Positions 56,687 to 64,000 of a stretch of DNA of 64,000 bases are shown one piece after another. Numbering within the stretch: the stretch's first letter is position 1; the number at the start of each line of letters is the position of its first letter. The DNA is from Candidatus Melainabacteria bacterium (lineage in GTDB: Bacteria > Cyanobacteriota > Vampirovibrionia > Vampirovibrionales > Vampirovibrionaceae): assembly GCA_902168245.1 (NCBI GenBank), contig CABHPA010000048.1, positions 1 through 64,000 on the forward strand. Reading direction: 5' to 3'. A program made the translations under genes and the position numbers. A model generated the notes under the pieces. It searched no databases. It had not been told where the DNA came from and was given only the letters and a program-made list of their open reading frames with translations.

Positions 56687-56702
56687 TATTGAGGTCGCCA
56701 AC

Positions 56703-57005
56703 ATGTCGCCAACACTTCGGGAAAAATTACAATCCGCTGAAAAAGCTTGCGGTTGTCTGAAAGTCCTGGGGCATCCCATGCGCCTTTTGATTCTATGCGC
56801 ACTGCAAGATGGCGAAAAAAACGTCCAGGAGCTGGAGCAGCTACTGGAAACCAGTCAGGCGACCATGTCCCAGCATTTGAATTTACTGAAGTCCAAAGAT
56901 GTCCTGATCGCGGAACGACGTTCAAGGCAAGTGTTCTACTCGGTTAAAGACCCCAGAACGTTTGAGCTGGTCGGGCTTTTGCAAGCAATCTATTGTAGTC
57001 CTTAA
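56703..57005 (+). CDS. ArsR-family persulfide-sensing repressor (SqrR/BigR type)
   Basis: 100 residues with one winged helix (VQELEQLLETSQATMSQHLNLLKSKDVL; wing ERRSRQVFYSV). There is no arsenic-type CVC metal site. C32 (ILCALQDGE) and C98 (AIYCSP) are 66 residues apart, the same spacing as the redox pair C41/C107 of Rhodobacter SqrR, which links by a polysulfide bridge and releases DNA. GAGG lies 9 bases before the ATG. It leads an operon of sulfur-oxidation genes, which supports the assignment. Confidence 0.87.
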   Translation: MSPTLREKLQSAEKACGCLKVLGHPMRLLILCALQDGEKNVQELEQLLETSQATMSQHLNLLKSKDVLIAERRSRQVFYSVKDPRTFELVGLLQAIYCSP

Positions 57006-57082
57006 TTGAAAGCTAAAACGGAATGCCCCATGCCTTGACAGGCAATTGTTTACGCGTTTTATTTCAGGAAAGAGGTAAATCC

Positions 57083-57601
57083 ATGTCACGCTTACGGGTA
57101 CAAGAGGTTCAGGACAACCAGATTCCCACGATTGTGGATGTTCGCACCCCCGATGAATATGCGCGCGAATCCATTCCGGGTACGCGCAATATCCCGTTTT
57201 CCCGGTTGCGTCAATCCATTTCCCTGTCACCGGCCGACACGCCCATTATTTTAAGTTGCCGCACGGGCAGGCGCGCCGGGGAAGCTTATGAATTGCTGCG
57301 CCAGTTGGGATTCAGCAACTTGTATATTCTGGAAGGTGGTATTGAGGCGTGGAAAAAGGCGGGTAGGCCCGTCAATGCCAATGGCCATCGATTCAGCATT
57401 ATGCAGCAGGTGCAAATGATTGCTGGCAGCCTGATTTTACTGGGAAGTTTCTATAAGGCGCTTTGGTTTGTGGCGCCCGTGGTTGGGCTGGGCTTGCTAA
57501 CGGCAGGACTCACCAATACCTGCATGATGGCCGCCGTGCTGGCTAAAATGCCCTGGAACCGGATTTCCGGCAATACCGCCCCTGGCAATTGTTCACTTTA
57601 G
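57083..57601 (+). CDS. rhodanese-DUF2892 membrane sulfurtransferase
   Basis: 172 residues. The rhodanese domain (about 1-110) has VDVRTPDEYARESIPG and active-site C59 in SCRTGRRA. A DUF2892 membrane part follows (about 118-165, MQQVQMIAGSLILLGSF, then NTCMMAAVLAKMPWN), with two helices. It likely carries sulfane sulfur at the inner membrane. GAGG lies upstream of the ATG at 57083. This fusion is common in BigR/SqrR operons. Confidence 0.92.
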   Translation: MSRLRVQEVQDNQIPTIVDVRTPDEYARESIPGTRNIPFSRLRQSISLSPADTPIILSCRTGRRAGEAYELLRQLGFSNLYILEGGIEAWKKAGRPVNANGHRFSIMQQVQMIAGSLILLGSFYKALWFVAPVVGLGLLTAGLTNTCMMAAVLAKMPWNRISGNTAPGNCSL

Positions 57602-57617
57602 CGTTTGAGGCGATTGA

Positions 57618-58391
57618 ATGATGACGATGACGACCGATAGCACTACTTTTAGCTTTCCCTATGTCCCGATGCACCTGGCGCATTTCCCGGTGCGGCGTTT
57701 TGTAACCGCTGGCGGATTTGAGATTTTTCCCATGTGGAGCGGGGAAGGGAACCTGTCTTACCTGGTGGTGAATCCTGATGCTTCCCAGGCGGTGTTAATC
57801 GACCCGGATCTGGAAATCCTGGGTTCCTACCTGCTGACTTTTCAGCAACACAACCTGCAATTGGCGGGCGTCATCGATACCCATAACCATGCCGAACACG
57901 TGTCGGCGGCCCCCGAATTGCGCCAGCTATTCAACATTCCGTATTACATGCATCAGGATGCCCCATCGTCTTATGTCACCCATCCCGTTCAGGACAACGA
58001 GGCGGTGGTGATTGGCGGCATTCCGGCTACTTTTTTGCATACCCCCGGCCATACGCCCCATCTGGTGACTGTGAAAATCGAGAATCATATTTTCACGGGC
58101 GACAGCTTGTTCCTTAAAAGTTGCGGCAGGGCCGATTTTCCCGGTGTCAGCGATCCCGGTGTCCAGTTTGACAGTTTGCAACGGCTGAAAGCCTTGCCGG
58201 ATGACACCCTGATCCATCCGGGGCATAACTATGACCATGAATTGGCGATTACCCTGGCGGAGAGCAGGGCCGTTAACAAGCGGTTGCAATATGCCAGCCG
58301 GGAGGAATTCGTCCAAATGATGAACGCCTGTTACGCCGACAATGAAAAGCCCGACCATTGGGAATGGTATGTCTGTTACAACGCCAGATAG
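57618..58391 (+). CDS. metallo-beta-lactamase-fold persulfide dioxygenase-like protein (ETHE1/Blh type)
   Basis: 257 residues. The fold motifs are DTHNHAEHVSAA, TPGHTPHLVTV, GDSLFLKSCGRADFPG (the SCGRADF block is typical of ETHE1-like dioxygenases) and HPGHNYD. Relatives use mononuclear iron to oxidise glutathione persulfide to sulfite. The usual HxHxDH is HxHxEH here, so activity should be checked. It starts 16 bases after the rhodanese gene. The two ATGs at 57618 and 57621 cannot be told apart. Confidence 0.88.
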   Translation: MMTMTTDSTTFSFPYVPMHLAHFPVRRFVTAGGFEIFPMWSGEGNLSYLVVNPDASQAVLIDPDLEILGSYLLTFQQHNLQLAGVIDTHNHAEHVSAAPELRQLFNIPYYMHQDAPSSYVTHPVQDNEAVVIGGIPATFLHTPGHTPHLVTVKIENHIFTGDSLFLKSCGRADFPGVSDPGVQFDSLQRLKALPDDTLIHPGHNYDHELAITLAESRAVNKRLQYASREEFVQMMNACYADNEKPDHWEWYVCYNAR

Positions 58392-58415
58392 GCAAGCTTG
58401 AGGCCGGGAGTTGCT

Positions 58416-59165
58416 ATGTTGCTTGAAGTTGCAGGCGGGTTGGCCATTGGGGCGGTCTTGGGGTTGCTTGGCGGCGGTGGCGCGCTGATGGCGATTCCGG
58501 TGTTAGTCTACGTGTTTCATTATCCTTTTCGGATGGCCGTTGGGAGCGGCCTGGTTCTGGTCGCCCTGGGGGTCTTGCCCGCGTTGGCGCTGTATTGGCG
58601 TCACCGGCAAATTCACTGGCTTTCGGCTTCTGTAATGGGGCTTAGCGGTATGCTGGGGGCCAGGCTTTCCAGCCAGATGGCAGGTTCGGTGCCAACGCCG
58701 TGGCTATTGGGTTTGCTCATTGCCCTGATGCTGCTCTCAGCCATCAATATGCTTAAAGCGAACCGTCGGGTCGACACGGAAACGGAAATCCTGGTCGGTT
58801 CGCCTCATTATGGCGCTTTGGTGGTAGCCGGTCTGATGATCGGTATTTTAACCGGGCTGGTCGGTGTCGGCGGAGGTTTTTTACTGGTTCCCGCCTTGCT
58901 GTATCTGGGGCGCTTGCCGCTCAGGCTCGCCATTCCATCTTCCCTGGCCATTATCGGTTTGAATGCGCTCTCTGGCATGACGGGCTATTGGGCGCAGCTT
59001 CCGGTCGGGCAGTCGAGTTTTCAGTGGTTAATGCTCAGCAGTGTCGTGGGGAGCGTGTTCGGTTATCGGTTAAGCCAGAAATTGAGCAGTCAAAGCATTA
59101 AGCGCGCATTTGGCGTCTTTTTGCTCATCCTGATTGGCCTGATATGGGCTTTTCCCCCTCCCTAG
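58416..59165 (+). CDS. TauE/SafE-family sulfite or sulfur-compound exporter
   Basis: 249 residues with about eight membrane helices in two halves. The family Gly-rich motifs LGLLGGGGALMAIPVLVYV and GVGGGFLLVPALLYLGRLP are present. Its place after a persulfide dioxygenase gene suggests export of sulfite formed in the cytoplasm. GGGAG lies 6 bases before the ATG at 58416. Confidence 0.92.
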   Translation: MLLEVAGGLAIGAVLGLLGGGGALMAIPVLVYVFHYPFRMAVGSGLVLVALGVLPALALYWRHRQIHWLSASVMGLSGMLGARLSSQMAGSVPTPWLLGLLIALMLLSAINMLKANRRVDTETEILVGSPHYGALVVAGLMIGILTGLVGVGGGFLLVPALLYLGRLPLRLAIPSSLAIIGLNALSGMTGYWAQLPVGQSSFQWLMLSSVVGSVFGYRLSQKLSSQSIKRAFGVFLLILIGLIWAFPPP

Positions 59166-59268
59166 GCGGGAATGGCGACAAGCGTTAAGCCGAAACTTTG
59201 GGGCTTCGGCCCGGTTGAGCCGTTCGGTGTTATATTGGATGGGTATCTGTATGGAGGGGAAACCGGCA

Positions 59269-59844
59269 ATGCAGCTTCTGGAGCATTTGGCCCATCTGGA
59301 TATTCCCGTTCTGGAAAAAGTGATTCGCCCCATTCTGGTGTATTTTTTTCTGGTGGTGGTTTTGCGGCTTGCCGGAAAACGGGAGCTGGCCCAGATTAAC
59401 ACCTTCGATCTGGTGGTGCTGCTGACGCTGTCCAATACGGTGCAGAACGCCATTATCGGCAACGACAATTCCCTGTTTGGCGGCCTGGTAGGGGCTAGCA
59501 CCCTGATTGCGGTCAATTACTGCGTGGTTCGGTTTATGTACCGGCATCCGTTGCTGGCGAACTTGCTGGAAGGTGATGCGGACGTGCTGCTGGAGCATGG
59601 CAAGGTTAAGCCCGAACGCCTTGAGCGGGAAGGCATTACGTTGAAGGAGCTGGAAACGGCCGCCCACCGGCAGGGCTTCGATTCGCTGGATGCGGTGGAC
59701 AAAGCTACTTTGGAGGCCAGCGGCTCCATCAGTTTTATTTCCAAGGTGCCGAGCGATGAAGCAAGGCGGCATGAGGAGGTTTTGCGACGCCTGAGCCTTC
59801 TGGGGGAGGAGATTTCGGCGCTGCGCCGGGAGTTGAAGGCTTGA
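59269..59844 (+). CDS. DUF421 (YetF/YcaP-type) membrane protein
   Basis: 191 residues. Three membrane helices (VIRPILVYFFLVVVLRLAG, TFDLVVLLTLSNTVQNAII, LVGASTLIAVNYCVV) are followed by a cytoplasmic domain (LLEGDADVLLEHGKVKPERLEREGITLKEL). The core GKRELAQINTFDLVV is diagnostic. The function is not established. The C-terminal part after about 145 forms a charged helix. GGAGGGG lies about 10 bases before the ATG at 59269. Confidence 0.9.
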   Translation: MQLLEHLAHLDIPVLEKVIRPILVYFFLVVVLRLAGKRELAQINTFDLVVLLTLSNTVQNAIIGNDNSLFGGLVGASTLIAVNYCVVRFMYRHPLLANLLEGDADVLLEHGKVKPERLEREGITLKELETAAHRQGFDSLDAVDKATLEASGSISFISKVPSDEARRHEEVLRRLSLLGEEISALRRELKA

Positions 59845-60023
59845 AGGCTATCAGGCTTTGCGGGATACAGACGAGGGGATACGCAAGAGCCAATGGTATG
59901 AAGAATGGTTGCTGAAAATCATACGGCTGGCTAGACAGCCGGTTAATTCCTGCCGCTTGGCCGCTCCGGTAAGATGGGACTCAATGGTTCGGGTGCCGGA
60001 CAAGGCATGAAAGGAGCATATTG

Positions 60024-60167
60024 ATGTATACCATTGCCGTTTTGCTGGTTATTGCCTGGCTATTGGGTCTGGTCAGCGGTTATTCGCTGGATGGTTTTAT
60101 TCATATCCTTCTGGTGCTGGCGATTGTGTCCGTCCTGGTTCGCCTGATTCAGGGGCGCGCCGTGTAG
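60024..60167 (+). CDS. lmo0937-type (DUF5670) small membrane protein
   Basis: 47 residues: MYTIAVLLVIAWLLGLVSG starts the first helix and ILLVLAIVSVLVRLIQGR the second, with a short GYSLDGFIH hinge. This two-helix pattern and length match the lmo0937/DUF5670 family, found widely and linked to envelope stress in some species. GGAG lies 9 bases before the ATG, and a strong terminator lies about 70 bases downstream. Confidence 0.8.
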   Translation: MYTIAVLLVIAWLLGLVSGYSLDGFIHILLVLAIVSVLVRLIQGRAV

Positions 60168-60237
60168 AGGGCTTTCCGAAAGAGCGCATTGATGGCTCGA
60201 TTTAGGGCTTGTAGGATTTTAATAGGGGGATAACCAA

Positions 60238-60288
60238 ACATACCCGTTCACCGGCCTTCGCACATGCCGGGAACGGGTGTTTTTTTTA
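60238..60288 (+). terminator. strong terminator
   Basis: ACCCGTTC..CCGGC pairs with GCCGG..GAACGGGT and is followed by TTTTTTTT. Confidence 0.85.
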
Positions 60289-60415
60289 GCCGCGCCGCTC
60301 CTTTTTCAAAACAGGTAGCCCCTGTCAAGGGTGATTTTGACGGGGCAGTTTTTTCCATTGGATTTTTTCAGTATGGTAATCAGGCGATAGCAACAATTCA
60401 GGGAAGGGAGCCAAG

Positions 60416-60826
60416 GTGCTGGACACGGATTTGGGACGGCGGATTCTGGAGCGGGTAATGCGGATACCGATTTTTGACAAATTGGGTTTGCGGGTGGAAT
60501 CGCTTTCTCCCGGGGAATGCGTGGTGTTTGCTCCCCATGACCCGGAATTTGACGGGATTTTTGAGTCTTTTCACGGCGGCATGCTAATGACCGTGGCGGA
60601 CAGCATAGCCTGCTTCGCCATGATGACTCTGACTGGGCCGGATGAGCGTGTGGCCACCACCGATATGAACATTCGTTTTTTAGCCCCTTGCCTGACGGAT
60701 GTCAGGGCCAGGGCGCGGGTGATTAAGCTGGGCCGTACGCTATGCCCGGTACAAGTGGATTTGTACGATATGGATGACCGGCATGTGGCCGTGGCCCAGG
60801 TGAATTACATTCGGTTTTCGTCCTAA
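60416..60826 (+). CDS. PaaI-type hotdog-fold thioesterase
   Basis: 136 residues. The hotdog helix motif HGGMLMTVADSIACFAMM and the strand TTDMNIRFLAPC mark the PaaI/YbgC-like acyl-CoA thioesterase group, which removes CoA from small or aromatic acyl groups. The start is a GTG with AAGGGAG upstream. It is monocistronic with no pathway context, so the substrate is unknown. Confidence 0.87.
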   Translation: MLDTDLGRRILERVMRIPIFDKLGLRVESLSPGECVVFAPHDPEFDGIFESFHGGMLMTVADSIACFAMMTLTGPDERVATTDMNIRFLAPCLTDVRARARVIKLGRTLCPVQVDLYDMDDRHVAVAQVNYIRFSS

Positions 60827-61103
60827 AGACTCTCATATGGCAATGTTAGGGCTTTTGGGGGAGGGGCGGGCCTGTTGTCCTGTCTCGCCTGTCGCGTTTG
60901 CTTCCTTACTAAGCACCTTTGGGGGGAAACAGCAATAGGCTTAGTGTTAATTTAAAATATTCCACTTTCATCTAATGTTGAGTCGTTGGCGTTTTTCTAC
61001 AATCTATTCAGCTAACAGCTTGCAAAGGCTGTTTCTCCGGTTTTAGGCAAGGCTGGCCTGTTTCCAACGGAGTTCTGAATAGTCGAGAGGAAACTGACCA
61101 CGA

Positions 61104-61445
61104 TTGAAAAGAACGCTGTTTTTAACCTTACTGGCCTTGCTGATTGGTTTTGACGCCATTGGGCATGCCGCCTGTTCCGCCGGTAACGCTGCCCCAAAAA
61201 CCGGGAACTCCGAAAAGTCATTCCCTTTGCCTTGCCCGGTAATGGGAAAGTCCCAAAAGCCTACGGTGAAAAAGCATACGGTTCCGCATGAGGTTCAGGC
61301 GAGCCTACCCGCCTGTCCTTCAGTAAAATGGTTTCCCTCTTTCAGAATGGGAAGCGTTCAAGAAGCGGCCTTAACGGCTGAAAGCCCCGTAATTGCCAAA
61401 TCCACCGCCCGGCAAGCTTCTACCACCAACCACAAAAATAGTTAG
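61104..61445 (+). CDS. small secreted protein of unknown function
   Basis: 113 residues. The signal peptide (MKRTLFLTLLALLIGFDAIGHA|AC) is followed by a low-complexity basic, Ser/Pro-rich mature part with four Cys (AAC, LPCPVM, LPACPS). A lipobox is not clear (IGHAAC). The start is TTG with GAGAGGA upstream. A terminator follows. No family is recognised. Confidence 0.6.
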   Translation: MKRTLFLTLLALLIGFDAIGHAACSAGNAAPKTGNSEKSFPLPCPVMGKSQKPTVKKHTVPHEVQASLPACPSVKWFPSFRMGSVQEAALTAESPVIAKSTARQASTTNHKNS

Positions 61446-61466
61446 CCTTAATAGAAACATTGCTTG

Positions 61467-61501
61467 CGCACTGACCCCCCAAGGTTTGTGCGTTTTTTTT
61501 C
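61467..61501 (+). terminator. terminator of the small secreted protein
   Basis: CGCAC/GTGCG closes a loop of about 22 bases and is followed by eight T residues. Confidence 0.75.
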
Positions 61502-61584
61502 TGTAAACATTCTTAACTAAATCGTTATAAAATCGATTGAGCGGTTTTTATTACCTATGAATTCATAAGAGTAAGCTTGTTCCT

Positions 61585-62694
61585 ATGTACTTTGTGCCCA
61601 CAACTGAGCCTCGTACTTACATGCCTGGCGCGGGGAAGCCGCCTGTGGTTCCGGTGGAGCCGAGTCTGCCTTGGCCGGTCATGTTCTGGCAGCCGTCCGA
61701 TCAGTTTGTGGACAGTAAGGCGCAGGGGTATAATCCGCCGGGCGCCGTTCATCGAGGGGGGCAAAAGGGAGAAGTCCAAAAAACGGAAGGGCGTAACGAG
61801 GCTCAAAAGCTCCCAGTGCAAGAGCAATCTTTGCTTAAAAAAGGGGTAGCCATTCCAGAAGGTCAAAAGCCGGGATTGATCAAACAACCCTCCAAGCCTG
61901 AGAAGGGTAAGGCGGATGAACGGCAGTCGAGCTTCAAGGTAGAGCAAACGGAAAAACCGGCCAAATCGACTGATAAGCCGGACAAACAAGCCGACAAAAA
62001 CAAAAAAGGGTCGCAAAAAGCGGAGCCGAGCCGGACTTCAAACCTGGTGGGCGCGTTCAAAATTACCAACGCCCTGATTGCGGCGGGGGTGATTAACGCA
62101 TTTCTGTTCGGCACCCCGTTGTGGGTGGCGGGAGGATTATCGGTTGCCTTCGCGGTCAGCCAACTGATGCTGGCCCGGAAATTTGAGAAGGAAGATACGG
62201 CTGCAACCCGTTGGCTCATGAATTTGATCCGTAAAATGACAGGCAAGGAAACCGATAAAACCGCCGCCTCCAAGGAAAGGGCCATGGCTTTTGTGATGGG
62301 CGGCATTTCCGCCGCTCTGGCCCTGCTGGAATCCGGCTTGAATGATTTGTATGACCGCTACAACGGCAAGCCCAAGGAAACGGTTAAGCAAATTTTGGAG
62401 CGGCTGACCAAGGGCCGGAATCAGTCGTCTGCTTGGTTAAAACCGCTTTACAGCGCCCAGATTTACGGGGTAGGCCTGCGCAAGCAACTGGAAAGCGCCT
62501 TGCCCAAAGGGGCATCCCAGCAGCGGGTGCTTATTTCCAAGCTATGGCAATTGGCGAATAAATACATGAAAGGGAACAAGCTGTTCGCTTACTCCTGTTC
62601 CGCCGTGACTTCCTTTGCGGGCGGATATATACAGAGCCACATGGCCGCCCAGTTGCAAGACGGCATTGATAAGCACAACGGCAAATTCAAATAA
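61585..62694 (+). CDS. membrane-associated protein of unknown function with Lys/Pro-rich linker
   Basis: 369 residues, family not recognised. The N-terminus is Pro-rich (MYFVPTTEPRTYMPGAGKPPVVP). Residues about 58-150 are a Lys/Gln/Pro/Glu-rich disordered stretch. Then come two hydrophobic helices (ITNALIAAGVINAFLFG, LWVAGGLSVAFAVSQLMLA), basic connectors, and two more weakly hydrophobic segments (MAFVMGGISAALALLESG, FAYSCSAVTSFAGGYI). There is no signal peptide. The start at 61585 has only a weak AAGAG site. It may be a membrane-anchored scaffold. Confidence 0.65.
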   Translation: MYFVPTTEPRTYMPGAGKPPVVPVEPSLPWPVMFWQPSDQFVDSKAQGYNPPGAVHRGGQKGEVQKTEGRNEAQKLPVQEQSLLKKGVAIPEGQKPGLIKQPSKPEKGKADERQSSFKVEQTEKPAKSTDKPDKQADKNKKGSQKAEPSRTSNLVGAFKITNALIAAGVINAFLFGTPLWVAGGLSVAFAVSQLMLARKFEKEDTAATRWLMNLIRKMTGKETDKTAASKERAMAFVMGGISAALALLESGLNDLYDRYNGKPKETVKQILERLTKGRNQSSAWLKPLYSAQIYGVGLRKQLESALPKGASQQRVLISKLWQLANKYMKGNKLFAYSCSAVTSFAGGYIQSHMAAQLQDGIDKHNGKFK

Positions 62695-62796
62695 AGGTAA
62701 AGGCCCTGCCCAGTTTTAAGCCGGACAAGGCCAGTTGCGGATGGAAAATGAGTGGCGTTTCGTCCTTCCCGCCAGGGCTTGCGACCGGGCAAGCCG

Positions 62797-64000
62797 TTAT
62801 TGGCCGGAAGACGAAGCGGTTTGATGCCAGGAGACCATGGATGCGTTGCTGAAGCCTGAGGCTCCGATGCTGTTGACCGCTTTGACCACGTAATAGAAAT
62901 TGGCGGCGGCAGGCACCCTGCGGATTTTATGGGTGAACCGGGTGGTATTGGCGTAAAGCTTGGCGATTAGGCTGTATGTTTTCCCGTCGGTGCTGCCCCA
63001 CAATTCCTCGCTGCTTTCATTGCTGGCGTTGTCTTTCCAGTTTAGCAACACGGCCAGTTCGCCGTCGTATTGGCTGGTCAGGTTGGAGGGGGCGGCCGGT
63101 TTGGTTGTGGCGCCGCCGCCGGAACTGTCGGAGGGCGGAGGCGTACTGGCGCTGCCTCCGATGCTGGAGCTTTCGGTGGGGGTGTACTGGTTGTTAATGG
63201 CCACTGTAACGCCATCCGCCGTGTTGCCGGTACTAGTGACGTTGGTGCAACCTTCTATAACCGCCAGATAATTTTTGCTGGCGATGTCGGAAAGTTTGTT
63301 ATCGCTTAGTGTCAGGCCGTCCACCTTGCCCCGTATAATGCCAATCGCCGGGACATATTTGGCCGGATCGGTCACGTTGTAAAGCGTGTTGTTGGCAATG
63401 GCGAGTTCGTGCGGCACATACTGGAAGCCGTCGAAGAACGCCTCGTGGCAATAGCGGATTCCCCTGCCCACCGAGTGGATATTATTGCCCACAATGCTGT
63501 AATTGTCCCCCCAGGGAAAGCCTTTCGTGATTCTGTCCTGATCGCCTGCCGTGTAGATATTGATGGCCACGCTGTCGATATTGGTCAGGGTGTTGTCCCG
63601 GATTTCCACGTTGTTGTAGTTGTCAATCTCAAAACCGAAATGGTTGCTGCCGTTAATCAGGTTGTTTTTCAGGTGCAATCCCTTGGCGCCTGGGGTTCTG
63701 GAGGCGTATTTGACGGAGCCCCTCAGGTTGACGAAGGTGTTGCCTTCCAGGCGGTACTCGCTGGTGGCGCCATGCTTTTTGTCGTTGGAAGTGGTGGAAA
63801 TCTGGTAGATATTATTAAAGGTGTTATTGGTTACGGTGGTGTTGAAACTGTTAATGCCCTGAACTGGATCAACCTCGCTGGTAGTCACTCTTAGCGCCGA
63901 GTTGCCGAAGTTGTAGAATTTGTTGTTATCCACGGTGACATTGTTGCAGGAGCCGAAATAAACCCCCTGATCGGTCCAGACGGGATTGAGACTCTCCTGG
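62797..64000 (-). CDS. secreted beta-helix protein with C-terminal FnIII domain (5' end beyond window)
   Basis: At least 400 residues. The open frame runs off the window edge, reading QESLNPVWTDQGVYFGSC at the border, which aligns with APVWVDQGLYFGSS in the protein at 46726-47958. Beta-helix rungs (VTVDNNKFYNFGNSALRV, NVEIRDNTLTNIDSVAI) share many blocks with that paralogue (TSNDKKHG, LRGSVKYASRT). A Ser/Pro/Gly linker (SASTPPPSDSSGGGATTKP) leads to a fibronectin type III-like domain (PSNLTSQYDGELAVLLNWKD...FYYVVKAVNSIGASGFSN). It is likely extracellular and possibly polysaccharide-binding. No catalytic site is claimed. Confidence 0.85.
   Translation of the reverse strand, partial: QESLNPVWTDQGVYFGSCNNVTVDNNKFYNFGNSALRVTTSEVDPVQGINSFNTTVTNNTFNNIYQISTTSNDKKHGATSEYRLEGNTFVNLRGSVKYASRTPGAKGLHLKNNLINGSNHFGFEIDNYNNVEIRDNTLTNIDSVAINIYTAGDQDRITKGFPWGDNYSIVGNNIHSVGRGIRYCHEAFFDGFQYVPHELAIANNTLYNVTDPAKYVPAIGIIRGKVDGLTLSDNKLSDIASKNYLAVIEGCTNVTSTGNTADGVTVAINNQYTPTESSSIGGSASTPPPSDSSGGGATTKPAAPSNLTSQYDGELAVLLNWKDNASNESSEELWGSTDGKTYSLIAKLYANTTRFTHKIRRVPAAANFYYVVKAVNSIGASGFSNASMVSWHQTASSSGQ

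Overview
The window is 64 kb of continuous, gene-dense bacterial chromosome with no phage, transposase, CRISPR or rRNA. It comes from a diderm (Gram-negative-type) organism: it encodes an outer-membrane two-partner secretion transporter, a Wza-like polysaccharide export protein and a RseP-type site-2 protease. TGA is used as an ordinary stop. Several architectures (MerR-type protein with a long coiled coil, CBS-DUF1385 fusion, four-winged-helix GntR protein) suggest a poorly sampled lineage. A deep-branching group such as the Vampirovibrionota/Melainabacteria is possible, but this is an inference and not proven here.

Layout. (1) 0.2-9.2 kb: a GT-C-like membrane protein, a ThiF/MoeZ-type adenylyltransferase-rhodanese, and a compact minus-strand thiamine operon thiC-thiO-thiS-thiG-thiDE behind a clear TPP riboswitch and a good promoter. 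(2) 9.5-12.1 kb: proB-proA. (3) 12.2-17.8 kb: a secreted-looking repeat protein, a regulator made of four GntR winged helices, a PHP phosphoesterase, a small hypothetical and a lone prepilin. (4) 18.0-27.8 kb: folE2 with two tandem PTPS/QueD-like genes, a MerR-like coiled-coil protein, a fructose-6-phosphate aldolase-type transaldolase, a CBS-DUF1385 protein, rseP, a second GT-C paralogue and tRNA-Ser(UGA). (5) 28.1-43.9 kb: an exopolysaccharide cluster: wecC, Wza-like export, a Wzz/BY-kinase-like protein fused to a WecG/TagA glycosyltransferase, Wzy/ligase, Wzx, two GT4 glycosyltransferases, two tandem CapK-like adenylate-forming enzymes, an unknown alpha-helical protein, and convergently a priming sugar-phosphate transferase. 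(6) 44.6-53.4 kb: galE, small proteins, a secreted beta-helix protein and a two-partner secretion locus whose TpsA gene carries two lesions. (7) 53.5-60.2 kb: ppdK and a sulfane-sulfur operon (SqrR/BigR-type ArsR, rhodanese-DUF2892, persulfide-dioxygenase-like enzyme, TauE/SafE). (8) 60.4-64 kb: a thioesterase, two unknowns and the edge of a second beta-helix protein.

How the genes work together. The thi operon makes the pyrimidine (ThiC) and thiazole (ThiO glycine oxidase, ThiS carrier, ThiG) halves, and ThiDE phosphorylates and couples them. The adjacent ThiF-rhodanese could charge ThiS. In the polysaccharide cluster WecC would make UDP-ManNAcA, a plausible donor for the WecG-type domain fused onto the chain-length protein. 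The Wzx, Wzy and OPX genes indicate Wzx/Wzy-dependent export. The ArsR operon is laid out to sense and oxidise sulfane sulfur and export sulfite, with a near-perfect dyad covering its core promoter.

Most unusual items: the four-winged-helix regulator; the kinase-like/glycosyltransferase fusion with a lost Walker A lysine and an A9 run at the junction that could uncouple the two halves; the 10-repeat secreted protein; and the TpsA gene broken by one homopolymer frameshift and one in-frame TGA.
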